Positions 13,949 through 15,284 of a DNA stretch of 15,284 nt are shown here, piece after piece. Every line of letters starts with the position of its first letter. Positions within the stretch are counted from its first letter, which is position 1. The translations under genes were made by a program, and so were the position numbers. This stretch comes from JAICLV01 sp036380925 (GTDB lineage Bacteria; Actinomycetota; Actinomycetes; Acidothermales; Acidothermaceae). The stretch covers positions 1 to 15,284 of the forward strand of contig DASVDW010000103.1 of assembly GCA_036380925.1 (NCBI GenBank). Direction: 5' to 3'. Under the pieces are notes generated by a model, which ran no database searches, was not told where the DNA came from, and saw only the letters and a program-made list of their open reading frames with translations.

Positions 13949-14557
13949 ATGCACGTCACGCTTTACGGGTTCGTGTTGTTCTTGCACATCACGGTGGCGA
14001 TTGTCGCGTTCATGATGGCTGGCGTGCTGCACGCCGCGCTCCAGGCATTGGCCCGTGCCGGCGACGTCCGGGAAATGCGCTCTTGGGGCCTGCTGATTCA
14101 CCGGCTGGATCCGCTCTTCCCGTTTGCGGCGCTGTTGCTCCTCGGTTTTGGCGCCTGGCTGATCCACCTGTCGGGCGGCGGGGTCAGCTGGGGGGACGGT
14201 TGGCTGCTCACGTCGCTCATCTCGCTCATCGTCGTCGAAGGCGCCTCCGGTGTGCTCATCGCGCCGAAGGCGAAGGCCGCGGTCAAACTCATCGACGAAG
14301 CTCCCGACGGCGCGGTGCCCGCCGAGCTTCGCCGGCTGTCCGTCGACCCCGCCATCTGGCACGTCGCGCACGTCGCCACTTTCGGCTTCACCGGCGTGGT
14401 CTTCTTGATGGCGGCGAAACCGGCCGGCGGGCTCGCCGTCGTCATCGTCATCGTCGCCGCCGCGATCGGCGTGTTGGTGTCGCTCGCTCAGTTGCGGCCG
14501 CTGCGCGGCGACGCGGGCGCGCCGGCCGCGACGCAGCGCAAGGTCGAAGCGGTCTAG
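13949..14557 (+). CDS. Four-helix integral membrane protein (DUF2269-like), function unknown
   Basis: The 202-residue protein has four predicted membrane segments, at about 5-30 (GFVLFLHITVAIVAFMMAGV), 55-75 (FPFAALLLLGFGAWLIHL), 85-105 and 140-175. Histidines lie in or near the helices: His 12, His 51, His 70 and the HVAHVATFGF stretch. The overall layout recalls the DUF2269 family of small predicted membrane proteins, but this is a resemblance, not a firm assignment. The C-terminal 20 residues are charged and cytoplasmic. The start is ATG 13949, with GGAGG (13936-13940) 8 bases upstream. It follows the transporter by 100 bases and may have its own promoter or be read from the operon. It is convergent with the DUF4439 gene with only 20 bases between stops. 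I do not know what it does. Confidence 0.82.
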   Translation: MHVTLYGFVLFLHITVAIVAFMMAGVLHAALQALARAGDVREMRSWGLLIHRLDPLFPFAALLLLGFGAWLIHLSGGGVSWGDGWLLTSLISLIVVEGASGVLIAPKAKAAVKLIDEAPDGAVPAELRRLSVDPAIWHVAHVATFGFTGVVFLMAAKPAGGLAVVIVIVAAAIGVLVSLAQLRPLRGDAGAPAATQRKVEAV

Positions 14558-14577
14558 GCAGCGCTACCCCGGTGCGG

Positions 14578-15006
14578 TCAGGTCGGCAGCCTGCCGACCA
14601 GCCCGGGGAACGGCACTGACTTCCCGCGCCACCGCGACTCTCGGACGGCGGCCGACTGCAGCGCCAGCGCCGCCGCGCGCCGAACGTCACCGGTCGCGAC
14701 GGCCACCACATCGGCATAAGCCGCGCAGCATGCCTCTTCGAGTCGGGTGAGCAAGGCGGTCGCCGCCGCGTCGTCGGTTATCGGGCGCGCGAGCTCGTAG
14801 ACCGGCGGCGGGGGGGACGGCGTGCCGGCCCGCTTGGCCAGCCAACCGGTCACGGCTTGGAATTGCGCGCGGTGGACGTCGTAGTCAGCTCGCGCAGCTC
14901 GTTTCAACGCGCGGTCGCGCAGCCGCGCGCCGGCGACCGAGTAGCCGTAAATGGCCGCGTCTTCGGCGGCGGCGGCCGCCTGCAGCGCGTCGAGCAGCGT
15001 GGTCAT
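14578..15006 (-). CDS. DUF4439 ferritin-like domain protein
   Basis: The 142-residue, Ala-rich, all-helical protein starts MTTLLDALQAAAAAEDAAIYG. It has the DUF4439 features: an N-terminal helix with AAEDAAIYGYSV, a second helix RADYDVHRAQFQAVTGWLA, a Pro-rich turn (SPPPPVYELARPI) and C-terminal helices with LEEACCAAYADVV and SAAVRESRWRGK. Mycobacterium Rv2844, next to proS, is the positional counterpart. The fold is ferritin-like, but I see no complete pair of ExxH di-iron motifs, so metal binding is doubtful and the role is unknown. The ATG overlaps the stop of the upstream gene (ATGA), so the two are translationally coupled and probably work together. Confidence 0.85.
   Translation of the reverse strand: MTTLLDALQAAAAAEDAAIYGYSVAGARLRDRALKRAARADYDVHRAQFQAVTGWLAKRAGTPSPPPPVYELARPITDDAAATALLTRLEEACCAAYADVVAVATGDVRRAAALALQSAAVRESRWRGKSVPFPGLVGRLPT
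14581..14599. terminator. Hairpin inside the 3' end of the DUF4439 gene, serving both convergent genes
   Basis: GGTCGGC (14581-14587) pairs perfectly with GCCGACC (14593-14599) over a 5-base loop; the inverted repeat extends to 9 bases each side around one central base. It starts 24 bases after the membrane-protein stop on the plus strand and immediately before the stop of the minus-strand gene, where it encodes the last residues GRLPT. There is no T tract. The 20-base gap between the genes leaves no other room for a terminator. Confidence 0.5.
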
Positions 15007-15284
15007 GACGCGCCCGCCAGCAGCGCGGCGTGAACTGCCTCGCAGCCGCCGATCGACGCGAGCAGGCGGGCGAGCGACCCGTCGTCGGCCGACATCAGGC
15101 CGTCGACGCGGGCCGCCGCGGCCGCGCGTTCGCGCGCCGCCAGACCGGCGAGCGTTTGGGCTCGCAGCGACTGCGCGGGCGAGCCGGCCGCGCTGCTCGA
15201 AGCGCCGCCCGCCGACGCGCTCCCGGCGGACGGTGTCGGCGTGGCGCTCGTCGGTCGCGCGCTCGCCGGCGTCGGCGTCGCCCC
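15003..15284 (-). CDS. Pro/Ser/Thr/Ala-rich protein, likely exported partner of DUF4439 (Rv2843-like), N-terminus cut by window
   Basis: Reading down from 15284, an open frame gives 93 residues and stops at TGA (15005-15003), overlapping the DUF4439 start. The first 40 or so residues are a low-complexity Thr/Pro/Ser/Ala/Gly linker (GATPTPASARPTSATPTPSA). The rest is helical, with SLRAQTLAGLAARERAAAA and DGSLARLLASIGGCEAVHAA. Mycobacterium Rv2843, a membrane-associated alanine-rich protein beside Rv2844, holds the same place, so I infer an exported or lipid-anchored protein with a helical C-terminal domain. The N-terminus, and with it any signal sequence, is outside the window, so anchoring cannot be checked. 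Confidence 0.72.
   Translation of the reverse strand, partial: GATPTPASARPTSATPTPSAGSASAGGASSSAAGSPAQSLRAQTLAGLAARERAAAAARVDGLMSADDGSLARLLASIGGCEAVHAALLAGAS

Noticed and set aside
1..15284. CRISPR arrays, tRNA or rRNA genes, insertion sequences, prophage genes
   Set aside because: No regular spaced repeats, cloverleaf sequences, transposase motifs or phage proteins were seen on either strand.

Overview
The window is about 15.3 kb of high-GC DNA with strong actinobacterial character. The G+C-rich third codon positions, GTG/TTG starts and gene order all fit. A site-2 protease, ispG and a DUF4081-type GNAT gene lie in a row, as in Mycobacterium (Rv2869c-Rv2867c). Further right, proS and a DUF4439 gene lie in the order seen around Mycobacterium proS/Rv2844/Rv2843. 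The genus cannot be fixed. A chemoreceptor-like gene hints that the organism or its relatives are motile.

Layout. (1) Positions 2-3063: a same-strand housekeeping run with the C-terminal part of the membrane protease Rip/RseP, ispG (MEP isoprenoid pathway) and a GNAT acetyltransferase. (2) Positions 3064-5536: two accessory genes facing each other. The first is a soluble methyl-accepting-chemotaxis-type protein with a C-terminal sensor-like domain, preceded by a sigma28-like promoter candidate. The second, on the minus strand, is a secreted protein joining a short collagen-like stalk to a domain that looks like the Hcp (T6SS tube) fold. A strong hairpin at 4665-4703 separates their 3' ends. 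(3) Positions 5716-7464: bacterial-type prolyl-tRNA synthetase. (4) Positions 7504-13848: a complete peptide/nickel-type ABC importer operon (binding lipoprotein, two permeases, two ATPases). Its genes are tightly coupled by TGATG/ATGA overlaps. Its leader has a hairpin covering the Shine-Dalgarno sequence of the binding protein, and a second hairpin follows that gene. (5) Positions 13949-14557: a four-helix membrane protein. (6) Minus strand 14578-15284: a DUF4439 ferritin-like protein overlapping an upstream, truncated Pro/Ser/Thr/Ala-rich protein. Both correspond in position to Rv2844/Rv2843.

The most unusual points are the collagen-Hcp-like exported protein; the duplicated permease 3' end, which makes an 11-codon mini-ORF chained between the two permease genes; the Shine-Dalgarno-masking hairpin ahead of the binding protein; and a roughly 100-residue insertion between the third and fourth cysteines of the second ATPase's C-terminal cysteine cluster. 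No rRNA, tRNA, CRISPR array, transposase or prophage gene was seen. No intergenic stretch exceeds about 230 bases.
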